In this document: positions 43,401 through 52,204 of the stretch, in pieces | How the letters are laid out: the number at the start of each line of letters is the position of its first letter | Numbering within the stretch: the first letter of the stretch is position 1 | NCBI GenBank assembly: GCA_035627835.1 | Contig: DASPKX010000094.1 | Location: 1-64,000, forward strand | Length of the DNA: 64,000 bases | Direction of reading: 5' to 3' | Source of the DNA: DASPKX01 sp035627835 | Lineage (GTDB): Bacteria; Verrucomicrobiota; Verrucomicrobiia; Limisphaerales; SXQI01 | Notes under the pieces: model-generated | The model's input: only the letters and a program-made list of their open reading frames with translations | What the model was told of the DNA's origin: nothing | Databases searched by the model: none | Position numbers and translations under genes: made by a program

Positions 43401-44927
43401 ATGGCCGAGATCGTCCTCACCACCTTAAACGCCAAGTACATTCATGCCGCGTTCGGCCTGCGGTACCTCCTGGCGAACATGGGCGAGCTGAAGGCGCGCA
43501 CCGAATTGATCGAATTCCACATCAACCAGCGCGCGCTCGATATCACGGAAGCGATTTTGAACCGCAAACCGAAGATCGTGGGCATGGGCGTTTACATTTG
43601 GAACGCCCGGCTCACCTTGGAAGTGGCGCGGGTGCTGAAGCGGTTGCAGCCCGAACTACTCCTTGTTTTGGGCGGGCCGGAGGTTAGCTACGAATGGGAG
43701 AAGCAGGCAGTTGTAGCCACTGCGGATTACGTGATCACAGGGGAAGCAGACTTGGCTTTTCGCCAACTCGTGGACAGGCTGCTGAACAATGAGCGGCCCG
43801 CTCAAAAAGTGATCCACGCTCCGCTGCCCGATCCTGCGAAAGTGGCCCTGCCCTACGATTTGTATACTGAGCAGGATGTAAAGCACCGCATCATTTACGT
43901 GGAGGCATCGCGAGGCTGCGCCTTTACATGTGAGTTCTGCCTTTCTTCCTTGGATGTGCCAGTGCGCCAATTCCCCTTGGAGCCTTTCCTCGCGGAGATG
44001 GAAAAATTGCTGGCACGGGGTGTTCAGCACTTCAAGTTCGTGGACCGCACCTTCAACCTGAACCTGAACACATCCCGGGCGCTTCTGACCTTCTTCCTGG
44101 AGCGATACACGCCGGGATTGTTCCTGCACTTTGAAATGATCCCCGACCGGCTGCCAGAGGCTTTGCGAGGGTTGATCGCGAAATTCCCTCCGGGCGCCCT
44201 GCAATTTGAAGTCGGCATCCAAAGCTTCAACGACGAGGTTTGCGCTCGCATCAAACGCAGGCAGAGCTTTGATCGTTTGCGTGATAACTTCGCTTTCCTG
44301 CGGCAGCACACCGGCGTCCATATCCACGCGGATTTGATTGCCGGGCTGCCGGGGGAGGATGTTGCTTCATTCGCCCGCGGGTTCAACGAACTCGTGGCTT
44401 TGGCTCCGCAGGAAATCCAGGTCGGCATCCTCAAGCGCCTGCGAGGAACGCCCATCATCCGCCATGATGCCGAGTGGGACATGCGTTATAACGCGGAGCC
44501 GCCCTACGAGATTTTGTCCAACCGCAGCGTCAGCTTCGCGCAAATGCAAGAATTGAGGCGTTTCGCCAAGTTCTGGGATTTGCTGGGAAACAGCGGGAAC
44601 TTCGCCCAAACGACACCGCTGCTCTGGCAAGAGATGACGCCTTTCGACGGGGTGATGGCGTTTACGCGGTGGGTTTATCCGAAAGCAAATCAGACGAGTG
44701 GAATTGCTCTCGCCCGGCTAGCGGAATACCTCTTCGAGTTCCTCGTTCACGTGCAAGGAATGAATCCCTCTACGGTGGGCGGCGCAATGTGGAGCGACTT
44801 TCAACGCACTGGCCGCCAGGATGCGCCCCCGTTTCTGCGCCCGCATCTCCCCGCGACGAACGCCAAACGGGTGGAGACGCACAAGGCCCCGAAACGGCAA
44901 GCTCGCCATCTCGCGGCCAATGCGTGA
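43401..44927 (+). CDS. B12-binding domain radical SAM protein
   Basis: The 508-residue protein from ATG 43401 combines an N-terminal cobalamin-binding Rossmann domain (KIVGMGVYIWNARLTLEVAR, LVLGGPEVSYEW) with a radical SAM barrel whose iron-sulfur motif CX3CX2C reads RGCAFTCEFCLSS. A DUF4080-like C-terminal domain follows. Such enzymes perform radical methylation or rearrangements; the substrate is not predictable. The upstream 24 in-frame residues were rejected. It is divergent from the response regulator. Confidence 0.9.
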   Translation: MAEIVLTTLNAKYIHAAFGLRYLLANMGELKARTELIEFHINQRALDITEAILNRKPKIVGMGVYIWNARLTLEVARVLKRLQPELLLVLGGPEVSYEWEKQAVVATADYVITGEADLAFRQLVDRLLNNERPAQKVIHAPLPDPAKVALPYDLYTEQDVKHRIIYVEASRGCAFTCEFCLSSLDVPVRQFPLEPFLAEMEKLLARGVQHFKFVDRTFNLNLNTSRALLTFFLERYTPGLFLHFEMIPDRLPEALRGLIAKFPPGALQFEVGIQSFNDEVCARIKRRQSFDRLRDNFAFLRQHTGVHIHADLIAGLPGEDVASFARGFNELVALAPQEIQVGILKRLRGTPIIRHDAEWDMRYNAEPPYEILSNRSVSFAQMQELRRFAKFWDLLGNSGNFAQTTPLLWQEMTPFDGVMAFTRWVYPKANQTSGIALARLAEYLFEFLVHVQGMNPSTVGGAMWSDFQRTGRQDAPPFLRPHLPATNAKRVETHKAPKRQARHLAANA

Positions 44928-44936
44928 GAGAAAGTC

Positions 44937-45263
44937 TTATTCCTGGTTTTTGGGATAGCGCGCGCCTTCAACCATGGTGGTGTGCTGCGCTTCCTCCATG
45001 CCGTCCTTAACCATCTTTTCCGCTTCGGCCTGCTCATCGCGAGGACGGATGTTCACCACAGGCTCGCCAGTGGAGCCTGGGTTCTCATTGGTAAGCGAGT
45101 TCCCCATGATGTCGTCCGAGTCCTCGGAGGCTTCGTAACCAAGCAACTCAAGCCTCGCGGCGCGAAGATCGTCAGCGTTAACTTTGTCGCGGCCATTGAT
45201 GAGCGCGTTCTCGGCGGCGCGCTGCTCAACCATTTCGCGCGTCACTGTGCCTGAAGCTGTCAT
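44937..45263 (-). CDS. hypothetical protein with acidic helical domain
   Basis: The 108-residue protein from ATG 45263 has an N-terminal helix pair (TREMVEQRAAENALINGRDK and VNADDLRAARLELLGYEASE) and an acidic, charged C-terminal half. No signal peptide. The pattern recalls short helical stress proteins of the DUF2934 kind, but I cannot name it. Its 3' end abuts the convergent radical SAM gene by 9 nt. Confidence 0.55.
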   Translation of the reverse strand: MTASGTVTREMVEQRAAENALINGRDKVNADDLRAARLELLGYEASEDSDDIMGNSLTNENPGSTGEPVVNIRPRDEQAEAEKMVKDGMEEAQHTTMVEGARYPKNQE

Positions 45264-45477
45264 CCCATGGGCCACTTTCCCGTGCTTTCGAAATGCTGGT
45301 TCCATGTAGCAACTTAAGCCCGAAGCGCAGGCCATCAAGGCGTTCGGCTCCGGAAAACCGTATGAAACGAAGGTCAGGGTTTCTGGCGGGCGCGCGGCAA
45401 CACCCAAAATAGTTGAAAGTTTGCCGTTACCTTCAGGCGGGCTCTAGCGTCCTGCCCGTTACAAGGTTGGGTTTTAC

Positions 45478-47748
45478 ATGGATTGGTGTTTGGTTCGGTT
45501 TTGCTTGGTGTTGGTGGCAGTCACTGTATGCAGCGTCGGTCAGGCCCCGCTGCGCCCGCACAAGTCGATAACAGCAGAGCAACTGAAGGCGTTGCCTCCC
45601 GGCTCGCAAAAAATGGCGCAGACCCTGGAGGAGTTGGCGGTGAAAACCGATCCGCGTCAGACCTCATTCGTTAACGATCTCCGTGTCCAGATGTACCGTG
45701 AGTTAATCGCTGGCGCGCGCAGCCCTGCCCAGATTTACGATCTGAACAGCAAGCTAGCCTTTGAATTGATGCTTGCGGGGCACTCGGAGGCGGCAATCCG
45801 CCAATATGGGAGCCTCAAGCCCCTGACGCAGCGTCTCGGTTACCAACCCCCCTCGCGGTTGCTCCGGGAAACTGAATTCCTCCACGCGCTCGCCTACCTG
45901 CGGCTGGGGGAGCAGGAGAATTGCCTGTCAAACCACACCACCGCCTCGTGCATCCTGCCAATCGCGGCCGACGGGGTGCATAAGTTCCCGCGGGGTTCGA
46001 GAACCGCGATCACGATGTTTGAGGATCAACTCAGCCGCCAGCGTGTGCACGACATGAACACACGCTGGCTCCTGAACATTGCCTATATGACCTTGGGCGA
46101 GCACCCGGAGAAAGTCCCACCGCAATGGTTGATCCCGCCGAGCGCCTTCAAGTCGGATTATGATATTAAGCGCTTTGAGGATGTTGCCGGAGCAATGGGG
46201 CTCGATGTGAACGATTGCGCGGGCGGCACACTCATTGAGGATTTAGACAATGACGGCAGGCTCGACATTCTGACATCTGAATGGGTTATTCGAGGGCCGA
46301 TGCATTTCTTCCACAACGACTCAAAAGGTGGGTTCGTCGATAAGACTGCGGAAGCGCAACTGTCCGGCATCGTCGGCGGCCTGAGCATGATCCAGGGCGA
46401 TTACAACAATGACGGCCTTGTGGACGTGCTCGTTCTGCGAGGCGCCTGGGCGGAGTCCGGCGGCAATTTTCCCGATTCCCTGCTGCGCAATGACGGTCAC
46501 GGGCGTTTCACGGACGTGACCTTTGAGGCGGGATTGGTCACCTATGCTCCCAATCAGACGGCCATCTGGTTCGATTATAATAGCGACGGTTGGCTCGACA
46601 TTTACTTTGGATACGAATCCACATCCGACAACACACATCCCTGCAAGCTTTACCGGAACAACAAGGATGGGACGTTCACAGAATGCGCGGCGGAATCAGG
46701 GGTTCAAGTGACGGGGTTCGTCAAAGCAGTGGTGACTGCGGATTACAACAATGATGGACGGCCGGATATGTATTTGTCGCGCCTGGGCCAGCCCAACATC
46801 CTCTTCCGCAACGATGGCCCGAGGAAGGACAACACCAACATTTGGTCGTTCACCGACGTGACGGCTCAGGCCCGCGTCGCGGAGCCTGTGTACAGCTTCC
46901 CTGCCTGGTTCTTCGACTATGACAACGATGGATGGGAAGACATTTGGGTTTCGGGTTATCGAACGGCTGGTCCTGCGGACATCGCCCGTGACTACCTGGG
47001 AGAGCCAAATGAAGGGAGCCGCGCGAAGCTCTATCGCAATAAAGGCGACGGAACCTTTGAGGATGTGAGTGACAAGACGGGCATGTCCAAGGTTCTCCTA
47101 ACCATGGGCTCAAATTTCGGGGATTTGGATAACGACGGCTGGCTGGACATGTATCTGGGAACCGGAGACCCAGGTTATGCCACGCTCCTGCCCAACCGCG
47201 CGTTTCGTAACGCCGAGGGCAAAAAGTTTCAGGACGTCACCACCTCAGGCGGCTTCGGCCATTTGCAAAAGGGGCACGGCGTCTCCTTTGCGGATATGGA
47301 TCATGACGGCGACCAGGACGTTTATCATTCTGTGGGAGGCGCTTTCGAAGGTGATTTTTACAGAAACGTGCTGTTTGAAAACCCCGGCCACGGCAACAAC
47401 TTCATCTGCTTGAAATTGGAAGGCGCCCAGTCGAACCGCTCTGCCTTGGGAGCGAGGATCAAAGTAATGGTGGAGGAGAATGGCACTACGCGCGAGATCC
47501 ATCGAACGGTGCGCTCCGGAGGCTCCTTTGGCGCAAGTCCATTGCGCCAGGAAATCGGCATTGGCAAAGCCACAGCAGTGAAAGCAGTCGAAATATTCTG
47601 GCCCACCACAGGCAAGCGACAACAGGTCACCGGCGTCGCGGTAAACAGATTCCACGCCATCCGCGAAGGCGAAACTGCTGCGCGTCTCCTCGACCTAAAG
47701 CATCTGCCTTTTGCAAAAAGAGACGGCCACGAGCATCATCACCATTAA
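45478..47748 (+). CDS. secreted FG-GAP/ASPIC-UnbV (CRTAC1-type) protein
   Basis: The 756-residue product has a signal peptide (ending VTVCSVGQAP, about residue 25) and a helical N-terminal region with heptad-like pairs. Seven FG-GAP calcium-binding repeats follow: DLDNDGRLD, DYNNDGLVD, DYNSDGWLD, DYNNDGRPD, DYDNDGWED, DLDNDGWLD and DMDHDGDQD. The C-terminus is the ASPIC/UnbV domain (SALGARIKVMVEENG to NRFHAIREGE). The protein ends in a natural poly-histidine run (GHEHHHH). These proteins are common exported proteins of PVC and Bacteroidota; a role in adhesion or binding is inferred. Confidence 0.9.
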   Translation: MDWCLVRFCLVLVAVTVCSVGQAPLRPHKSITAEQLKALPPGSQKMAQTLEELAVKTDPRQTSFVNDLRVQMYRELIAGARSPAQIYDLNSKLAFELMLAGHSEAAIRQYGSLKPLTQRLGYQPPSRLLRETEFLHALAYLRLGEQENCLSNHTTASCILPIAADGVHKFPRGSRTAITMFEDQLSRQRVHDMNTRWLLNIAYMTLGEHPEKVPPQWLIPPSAFKSDYDIKRFEDVAGAMGLDVNDCAGGTLIEDLDNDGRLDILTSEWVIRGPMHFFHNDSKGGFVDKTAEAQLSGIVGGLSMIQGDYNNDGLVDVLVLRGAWAESGGNFPDSLLRNDGHGRFTDVTFEAGLVTYAPNQTAIWFDYNSDGWLDIYFGYESTSDNTHPCKLYRNNKDGTFTECAAESGVQVTGFVKAVVTADYNNDGRPDMYLSRLGQPNILFRNDGPRKDNTNIWSFTDVTAQARVAEPVYSFPAWFFDYDNDGWEDIWVSGYRTAGPADIARDYLGEPNEGSRAKLYRNKGDGTFEDVSDKTGMSKVLLTMGSNFGDLDNDGWLDMYLGTGDPGYATLLPNRAFRNAEGKKFQDVTTSGGFGHLQKGHGVSFADMDHDGDQDVYHSVGGAFEGDFYRNVLFENPGHGNNFICLKLEGAQSNRSALGARIKVMVEENGTTREIHRTVRSGGSFGASPLRQEIGIGKATAVKAVEIFWPTTGKRQQVTGVAVNRFHAIREGETAARLLDLKHLPFAKRDGHEHHHH

Positions 47749-47983
47749 GCGCTCGCTCAGCCGAAATCTGAGCTGCGGCAGCGACCACGTCCTGATTCCG
47801 CTTGGGGCGGCATTGCCTTAGAACTCGCAAAGAACGGCCATTCGGGGGTAAACCCGGATTTGAATGAGACGGTTTGCGCAGGACTGACGGAAGATGCCGC
47901 AATGGCAGGCGTGGAGTAAGATCGGCGTTAATGAACGCCTGGTTACGCGCCGGGTCTGCCAGAAGCGGTTTTCCGGAGGTTAA

Positions 47984-48934
47984 ATGAAAGTATTGGTATC
48001 GGGTGCAAGCGGGCTGATAGGCCGAGAGCTTGCCCCGGCGTTAAGCGCCCTAGGTCATCACATTATTCGGTTGGTTCGGAGCAATTCCGCCAGTCCGTCT
48101 GAGCTTCCCTTCAATGCCGCTTGCGTGGAGCCCTCGCGCGACTTCGTCCGCCGAATGGACGACGCCTCCCCGGACGTTGTAATCCACCTCGCTGGCGAGA
48201 ACATCGCGCGCCGTCGCTGGAGCGAAGATCAGAAGAAGCGGATCCACAACTCGCGCATCAATTCCACGCTTATGCTGACCAAAGCATTTGAGCGCATGAA
48301 GCAGCCGCCCACGCGATTCATCGTGGCCTCAGCTATTGGGATTTACGGCGATCGTGGCGATGAATTGCTGACGGAGGCGAGCCCAACCGGTTTTGATTTT
48401 CTCGCAACGGTTTGCAAAGAGTGGGAAGCAACGTCGCACAAGGCCGAAGCCCTCAACGTGCAAGTCACCAACCTGCGTTTTGGCATCATCTTGAGCCGTC
48501 GCGGCGGCGCTCTTGCGATGATGCTGCCCGGCTTTCAAATGTTCATGGGCGCGCGGCTCGGGACCGGCCAGCAATGGATGAGTTGGATTAGCCTCACCGA
48601 TGTGATTCACGCCATCCGCTGGTTGCTGGAAAGCAACAGCGTCCATGGCCCGATAAATCTTGTGGCTCCGAACCCCGTGCGAAACGAGGAATTCACGCGC
48701 ACCCTTGCGCGGCAACTCAAACGGCCAGCTTTCGTGCGCGCGCCAGCGTTGGTGTTAAAAGCCGCGCTAGGCGAAATGTCAACGATGCTGCTGTCGAGCC
48801 AACGCGTGAGCTGCGCGCGCTTGCAAGCGGCAGGGTTCCAGTTCAAGCACCCCGACCTGAGTATGGCCCTGGAGGCTGAGCTGGGCCTGCTTGCGCGGGA
48901 ACCTTCCGTTTCGGGTTTAGCCCAGGCAATTTAA
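47984..48934 (+). CDS. TIGR01777-family epimerase (SDR fold)
   Basis: The 316-residue NAD-binding protein begins KVLVSGASGLIGRELAPAL with the GxxGxxG-type coenzyme motif, followed by HLAGENIARRRWSEDQKKRI and SSAIGIYG-like VASAIGIYGDRGDELL with the catalytic Tyr, and the family-specific WMSWISLTDVIHAI. A strong Shine-Dalgarno (GGAGG) lies 4-5 nt before ATG. Sugar nucleotide or cell-division linked roles have been discussed for this family (SulA/YfcH); the substrate is unknown. Confidence 0.88.
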   Translation: MKVLVSGASGLIGRELAPALSALGHHIIRLVRSNSASPSELPFNAACVEPSRDFVRRMDDASPDVVIHLAGENIARRRWSEDQKKRIHNSRINSTLMLTKAFERMKQPPTRFIVASAIGIYGDRGDELLTEASPTGFDFLATVCKEWEATSHKAEALNVQVTNLRFGIILSRRGGALAMMLPGFQMFMGARLGTGQQWMSWISLTDVIHAIRWLLESNSVHGPINLVAPNPVRNEEFTRTLARQLKRPAFVRAPALVLKAALGEMSTMLLSSQRVSCARLQAAGFQFKHPDLSMALEAELGLLAREPSVSGLAQAI

Positions 48935-48954
48935 AGATCTTCAGAAAAAACCTG

Positions 48955-48985
48955 TTGACCCTCACGTAACGTCAGACCGGATCGT
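48955..48985 (+). promoter_or_regulatory. MerR-type promoter/operator upstream of the TipAS regulator
   Basis: A -35-like TTGACC (48955-48960) precedes a near-perfect dyad CTCACGT-A-ACGTCAG (48961-48975, one mismatch between arms). The 19-nt spacing to GATCGT (48980-48985) matches the stretched promoters that MerR proteins twist into activity. Confidence 0.6.
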
Positions 48986-49031
48986 GCTTTTGCCTTCAAA
49001 GCCCATGGTGGGCAGTGAAGGATAAAAGCCA

Positions 49032-49790
49032 ATGGCTTACACGGTCCATGAATTAGCGAAGTTGTCCGGAGTCACAGTCCGGACGCTCCATTTCTACGAT
49101 GAACTGGGGCTGCTCGCGCCTGCTTACCACGGCGCGAACGGCTACCGGTACTACGAAGAAAAGCAGCTTCTCCTGCTGCAACAAATCCTCTTCTTCAGGG
49201 AACTGGGGTTTGATTTGAAGCAGATCAAGAAGTTGATCGCACAGCGTGGCTTTGATGTGGATGCCGCCCTGAAGGCTCATCGTGAAGCGCTTCAACAAAG
49301 CATTCGCCGGACACGCCGGTTGATTCGAACGATCGATAACACCTTGGCGCATCGAGAAGGAAAAAAACGCATGAAAGCAGCAACAATGTTTCAGGGCTTC
49401 GATGAAGCCAGGCAAGCAGAGCACGAGCGTTACCTCGTCAACCGCTTCGGCAAGGAGGCGGAGAAAGGGATCGCGGAGAGTCGCATGAAAGTGAAGAACT
49501 GGTCCAAAGCGGATTGGGAAAAGTCAGGCGCGGAGTGGAACGGCATCTGCCAGGATCTTGTGCGGCTGATGAAAGCCAACGCACGCCCTGAAAGCAGCGA
49601 AGTCCAGAAGGTCATTGGCAAACACTTTGAGTGGTTGAAGAACTTCTGGACGCCCAACAAAGACTCCTATGCGGGGCATGCGGAGCTGATCGTGGATTCA
49701 GACCTCAGGAACGCCTACGACAAGCATGATCCGAACCTGGCCGGCTACATGGCCCGCGGAATCAAAGCGTTCGCCGCCCGTCTGGCATAA
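49032..49790 (+). CDS. MerR-family regulator with TipAS ligand domain
   Basis: The 252-residue protein has a winged helix-turn-helix (YTVHELAKLSGVTVRTLHFY, residues 3-22), a coiled-coil dimerisation helix (about 75-120) and a C-terminal helical TipAS-like domain (QAEHERYLVNRFGKEAEKGI, ending AYDKHDPNLAGYMARGIKAF). TipAS domains bind thiopeptide antibiotics or other small molecules and activate the promoter they sit on. A MerR-type operator with 19-nt spacing lies just upstream, consistent with autoregulation. No drug pump is adjacent. Confidence 0.88.
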   Translation: MAYTVHELAKLSGVTVRTLHFYDELGLLAPAYHGANGYRYYEEKQLLLLQQILFFRELGFDLKQIKKLIAQRGFDVDAALKAHREALQQSIRRTRRLIRTIDNTLAHREGKKRMKAATMFQGFDEARQAEHERYLVNRFGKEAEKGIAESRMKVKNWSKADWEKSGAEWNGICQDLVRLMKANARPESSEVQKVIGKHFEWLKNFWTPNKDSYAGHAELIVDSDLRNAYDKHDPNLAGYMARGIKAFAARLA

Positions 49791-49796
49791 GAACAA

Positions 49797-49826
49797 GCGC
49801 GGCCTCGAAATTTGCCGGGGCCGCGC
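49797..49826. terminator. bidirectional GC-rich hairpin between convergent genes
   Basis: GCGCGGCC (49797-49804) pairs with GGCCGCGC (49819-49826) around a 14-nt loop between the MerR gene and the convergent EEP-family gene. The T runs are short on both sides. Confidence 0.5.
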
Positions 49827-49839
49827 CCTCTTAAGGCGG

Positions 49840-50685
49840 CTACTTCAAAGTAATCTCAGCAATGATCGGAAAGTGGTCGCTGGGGTATTGCCCTTTGGCA
49901 TTGCAGGTGAGGATCTGCGTCCACGCAGTGTCGATGCCCCGGCCGAGAATCCAATCGATGCGATCATCGCCCGCGACCGGACCCTTGAAGTTATGGAACG
50001 TCTTCACCACCTCTCCGCGTTTTTCTTTAGCGGTGTGCCAGGTGTCCTTTAGGTAATCATCAGCGGTCAACGTGGTGTAAGCCTTGTTTGAACCAGCAGT
50101 GGCGTTGAAGTCGCCCATGACGATGATGGGGACTGTCTGGTCGAGCTTCTTGACCCGGGAAAGGACCAGTTCCGCGGACTTCTCACGCGCACCCTGCACC
50201 TGATGGTCGAAGTGGGTGTTCACCAGGTAAAACTCCCGTTTCGTTCTCAGATCCTTGAAGCGAACCCAGGTAACCATCCGCTTCACGCTATGGCCCCATG
50301 TGACCGAACCGATGACTTCGGGCGTGTCCGAAAGCCAATAATGATCATACTGCAGGGGCTCAAGACGTTCTGGCTTGTAAAAGATCGCCATGAACTCTCC
50401 GCGGCTGCCACCTTCGCGCCCCAAACCAATCCAGCGATAATGTGGCAGGTCGCGTTCCATATCCAGAAGCTGATGGTAAACCCCCTCCTGGGTGCCGATC
50501 ACATCAGCGTTCGCTTCTTGAATACACTGCTTCATCACCGGGCGGCGCTCAGGCCACGAGTTCGGCGCCTTGTCGCTGGCGAAGCGAAGGTTGAAAGTCA
50601 TGACTTTCAACGAAGTCTCGGCAGCGGTGAGCGCCAAGGCGCTCAAGGAAAAGAGAAGGATTAAAACGAAACGTCGCAGGTGCAT
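49840..50685 (-). CDS. secreted endonuclease/exonuclease/phosphatase family protein
   Basis: The 281-residue protein has a signal peptide (MHLRRFVLILLFSLSALALTA) and the EEP fold with the metal and catalytic motifs: VMTFNLRF, DVIGTQEG (Glu), VNTHFDHQVQ (His), VMGDFNATAG (Asp, Asn) and YPSDHFPIIA (Asp, His). Family members hydrolyse phosphodiester or sphingomyelin-type bonds; here the secretion signal suggests an exported hydrolase. No partner gene is obvious. Confidence 0.9.
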   Translation of the reverse strand: MHLRRFVLILLFSLSALALTAAETSLKVMTFNLRFASDKAPNSWPERRPVMKQCIQEANADVIGTQEGVYHQLLDMERDLPHYRWIGLGREGGSRGEFMAIFYKPERLEPLQYDHYWLSDTPEVIGSVTWGHSVKRMVTWVRFKDLRTKREFYLVNTHFDHQVQGAREKSAELVLSRVKKLDQTVPIIVMGDFNATAGSNKAYTTLTADDYLKDTWHTAKEKRGEVVKTFHNFKGPVAGDDRIDWILGRGIDTAWTQILTCNAKGQYPSDHFPIIAEITLK

Positions 50686-50743
50686 TCCCCAGTTTAAAAG
50701 GAGACCAGGCCCGAGGCAAAGCCATTCATCGCCGCTGACCGCC

Positions 50744-52051
50744 TTACTTCTTCTTCGTAGCCCCTGAGGAAGGCTTTTGAGGAGTGGCGCTCTTTGCGGG
50801 CACGCGGGATTGCAGGACGGTGGGAGGAGCGTTGGTTTCAGCTGGTGGTTTGGACACCGGCTCGACTTTCAATTCTGGTTGCACAGACGGCTCGTCCTTC
50901 TCCACTTTGGCTGGTTCCTCCTCACCATCCTTCTTATCCGTCGGCTCTGCTTTGGTCTGCGGTTTACTGTCAGGCTTGGTCTCTGGTTTCGTCTCAGGCT
51001 TGATTTCCGATTTCGTCGGCGGCTTAACGTCCGTTTTCGGCTTAGGTGACGGCGCCGCCTCTCCGGCAGGCGGCAGCGGGAGTTTCTCGGGGGCAGCGCC
51101 CCGCTCCACGAGCTTTTTGTAAGCCATGATGCCGTCGTGGATTGCGAGCGCGAGTTCCTTCCGGTGCTTCGGGTCGCGGATCCGCGCGGCTTCTTCGCGG
51201 TTGGACAGAAAGCCGGCTTCGAGCAGCACGGCGGGCATCTTCGCTTCGCGCAGCACAATGAAGCGCGCCCGCCGCACTCCTCGGTCCACCACGTCAAACC
51301 GGTCCACAACCGCTTTATGGATCTGGTACGCGAGAAGCGCATTTCGGTGATCGTATGCGTTCCCCGGATCCACCTTTGAGGAGTGTTCACCGGCGGTCGA
51401 AGGAATGCCCGCGGGCGGAAGGGCGTAAGTCTCCACACCTTTAATTAGCGGTGAGGCCTGGTTGAAGTGCAGGTTAATGAAAAGATCGACTTTAGCTCTC
51501 CCCGCCATCTCCGCCTTCTCCTCAGGCGGGAAGTAACGGTCATCCGACCGAGTCATGAAAACGTTCAGCCCCGCATTCTGCAGAACTGTCCGAAGCTCTT
51601 TCGCTAAAAGAAGGGTTTGCTCCTTTTCGGTGGTGTTGCCGCCCACATACCCGGGGTCTCGCCCACCATGGCCGGCGCTGATGCCAATCGTGCGAATTTG
51701 CTGGCCAGCTTTGGCTTTCACCGGATTTAAAATCGGCTCCAACGTCTTCTCGATATCCTTTTCTGAGACGAATAATGATGTTCCTTTCGCCACAACAGGA
51801 TAGAAGAGCCAAACCTGGACGCCGTTGATCGAGGCAATGGGGCTGTCCGCCGTGAACTGAAGTTTAGTCCATCGGTTCGTGAGCAACGCTGGGCTTTGCC
51901 TGCCTTTCCAGACGAAGTCGAGTTTCTCCCCGCGCGCCCATTCGTTGAGGCTCACGTAGGCTTTGCCATAGAGCAGTTGGCTGCGGAGGCCATTCGCGCG
52001 GGCAATATCGCTGCCGAGAAAAAACAGCAAAGCGATTAGAAACCAGCGCAT
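50744..52051 (-). CDS. N-acetylmuramoyl-L-alanine amidase with Lys/Pro-rich tail
   Basis: The 435-residue protein has a signal peptide (ending ARANG), an N-terminal beta segment like the stalk of AmiA/CwlM proteins, and the zinc amidase_3 domain (about 115-315): ISAGHGGRDPG (His), the Glu of EKEQTLLLAKEL, NLHFNQASP (His) and VLLEAGFLSN (Glu). It splits the stem peptide from murein. The last 110 residues are a Lys/Pro/Glu/Thr tail (KPETKPETKPDSKPQTKAEP) like wall-spanning linkers. Encoded alone. Confidence 0.92.
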   Translation of the reverse strand: MRWFLIALLFFLGSDIARANGLRSQLLYGKAYVSLNEWARGEKLDFVWKGRQSPALLTNRWTKLQFTADSPIASINGVQVWLFYPVVAKGTSLFVSEKDIEKTLEPILNPVKAKAGQQIRTIGISAGHGGRDPGYVGGNTTEKEQTLLLAKELRTVLQNAGLNVFMTRSDDRYFPPEEKAEMAGRAKVDLFINLHFNQASPLIKGVETYALPPAGIPSTAGEHSSKVDPGNAYDHRNALLAYQIHKAVVDRFDVVDRGVRRARFIVLREAKMPAVLLEAGFLSNREEAARIRDPKHRKELALAIHDGIMAYKKLVERGAAPEKLPLPPAGEAAPSPKPKTDVKPPTKSEIKPETKPETKPDSKPQTKAEPTDKKDGEEEPAKVEKDEPSVQPELKVEPVSKPPAETNAPPTVLQSRVPAKSATPQKPSSGATKKK

Positions 52052-52137
52052 CGCCTCTTTTGTGCAAAAGTTGCGCCGGGGGTGGCAAGCAAATGAGAGA
52101 AGTTTTGCGCTGTTTTGCGGGAATTTCTGAAAACACG

Positions 52138-52166
52138 TTGACCTGTAATTGGGCGTTCCCTAACTT
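52138..52166 (+). promoter_or_regulatory. sigma70 promoter of the citrate synthase-sucCD operon
   Basis: TTGACC (52138-52143) and TAACTT (52161-52166) are separated by exactly 17 nt, about 40 nt before the citrate synthase start. A short inverted repeat GGGCG/CGCCC overlaps the -10 region. Confidence 0.7.
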
Positions 52167-52204
52167 TACGCCCGAACAAGACTGGGAAGGACGATAGTTT
52201 ATCG

